Below are positions 5,915-5,935 of a stretch of DNA of 5,935 nt, one piece after another. Position numbers and translations under genes: made by a program. The DNA comes from Eggerthellaceae bacterium. Lineage in GTDB: Bacteria; Actinomycetota; Coriobacteriia; Coriobacteriales; Eggerthellaceae. The DNA lies in the NCBI GenBank assembly GCA_003452695.1, contig DMNP01000030.1, positions 1-5,935 of the forward strand, written 5' to 3'. Numbering within the stretch: the stretch's first letter is position 1; the number at the start of each line of letters is the position of its first letter. Below the pieces are notes generated by a model. That model was not told the origin of the DNA. It made no database searches and saw nothing but the letters and a program-made list of their open reading frames with translations.

Positions 5915-5935
5915 AACCGCGCATAACGTGCAATT
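5915..5935 (+). repeat. Third copy (C) of the repeat unit, reaching the window edge
   Basis: The last 21 bases of the window are identical to 5790-5810 (core CCGCGCATAACGTGCAA), 125 bp away in the same orientation. The unit is cut by the window end, so it may continue as copy A does with TGATGCA. With copy B it forms a second inverted pair (5841-5863 against 5912-5934). Confidence 0.85.

Larger units (their letters stand above)
5531..5935. other. Gene-free leader region upstream of the AsnB-like gene
   Basis: About 400 bp in which I recognise no protein or RNA gene. Open frames exist on the minus strand (up to ~100 codons), but they are Arg/Pro/Ala-rich, match nothing I know and run through the repeats. 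From right to left the region holds the three-copy repeat mosaic (5790-5935), a GC-rich stretch with an 18-bp tandem duplication (5691-5724) and a near-identical 16-mer pair starting GGCCGGCGGCG (5670-5685 and 5741-5756), then the candidate promoter and SD of the AsnB-like gene. Confidence 0.6.

Noticed and set aside
5790..5935. CRISPR array
   Set aside because: Only three units, in alternating orientation and with unequal spacing. CRISPR repeats are direct and evenly spaced.

Overview
The window is visibly GC-rich and carries three genes, all read from the minus strand. It looks like part of the cell-envelope gene complement of a high-GC Gram-positive bacterium. The exported NlpC/P60 protein with Ig-like domains, the envelope sulfatase-fold protein with a YVDP membrane motif, and the base composition together suggest a gut-type Coriobacteriia (Eggerthellaceae-like) actinobacterium. 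That placement is an inference; no rRNA or other marker gene is present.

Layout in transcription order, from the right edge to the left. (1) 5531-5935 is a roughly 400-bp gene-free leader region. It holds a mosaic of three copies of one repeat in alternating orientation (5790-5935), two small direct repeats and a weak promoter. (2) 3956-5530 encodes an AsnB-type amide synthetase of 524 residues. Its glutaminase half is cut short: the first ~70 residues of the family, with the catalytic Cys2, are absent, while the ATP-binding synthetase half is intact. (3) 3806-3955 is a 150-bp spacer with a promoter. (4) 2300-3805 encodes a secreted 501-residue protein with a signal peptide, Ig-like modules and a C-terminal NlpC/P60 cysteine peptidase. 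(5) 2033-2299 is a spacer with two related perfect or near-perfect palindromes, centres 31 bp apart, directly upstream of an extended -10 element. (6) 1-2032 is the N-terminal and catalytic part of a multi-pass membrane protein with an alkaline phosphatase/sulfatase-fold domain. It runs off the left edge inside an Ala/Pro/Gly-rich stretch.

Each gene has its own spacer and its own candidate -10 box, so they look like three transcription units that share direction rather than one tight operon. Common themes are the envelope and chemistry on wall or surface polymers: a sulfatase-fold transferase or hydrolase facing outward, a peptidoglycan endopeptidase, and an ATP-dependent amide-forming enzyme. 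Whether they act on the same polymer cannot be read from the sequence. The points most worth following up are the glutaminase-less AsnB-like enzyme, the covarying twin palindromes, and the alternating repeat mosaic at the right edge.
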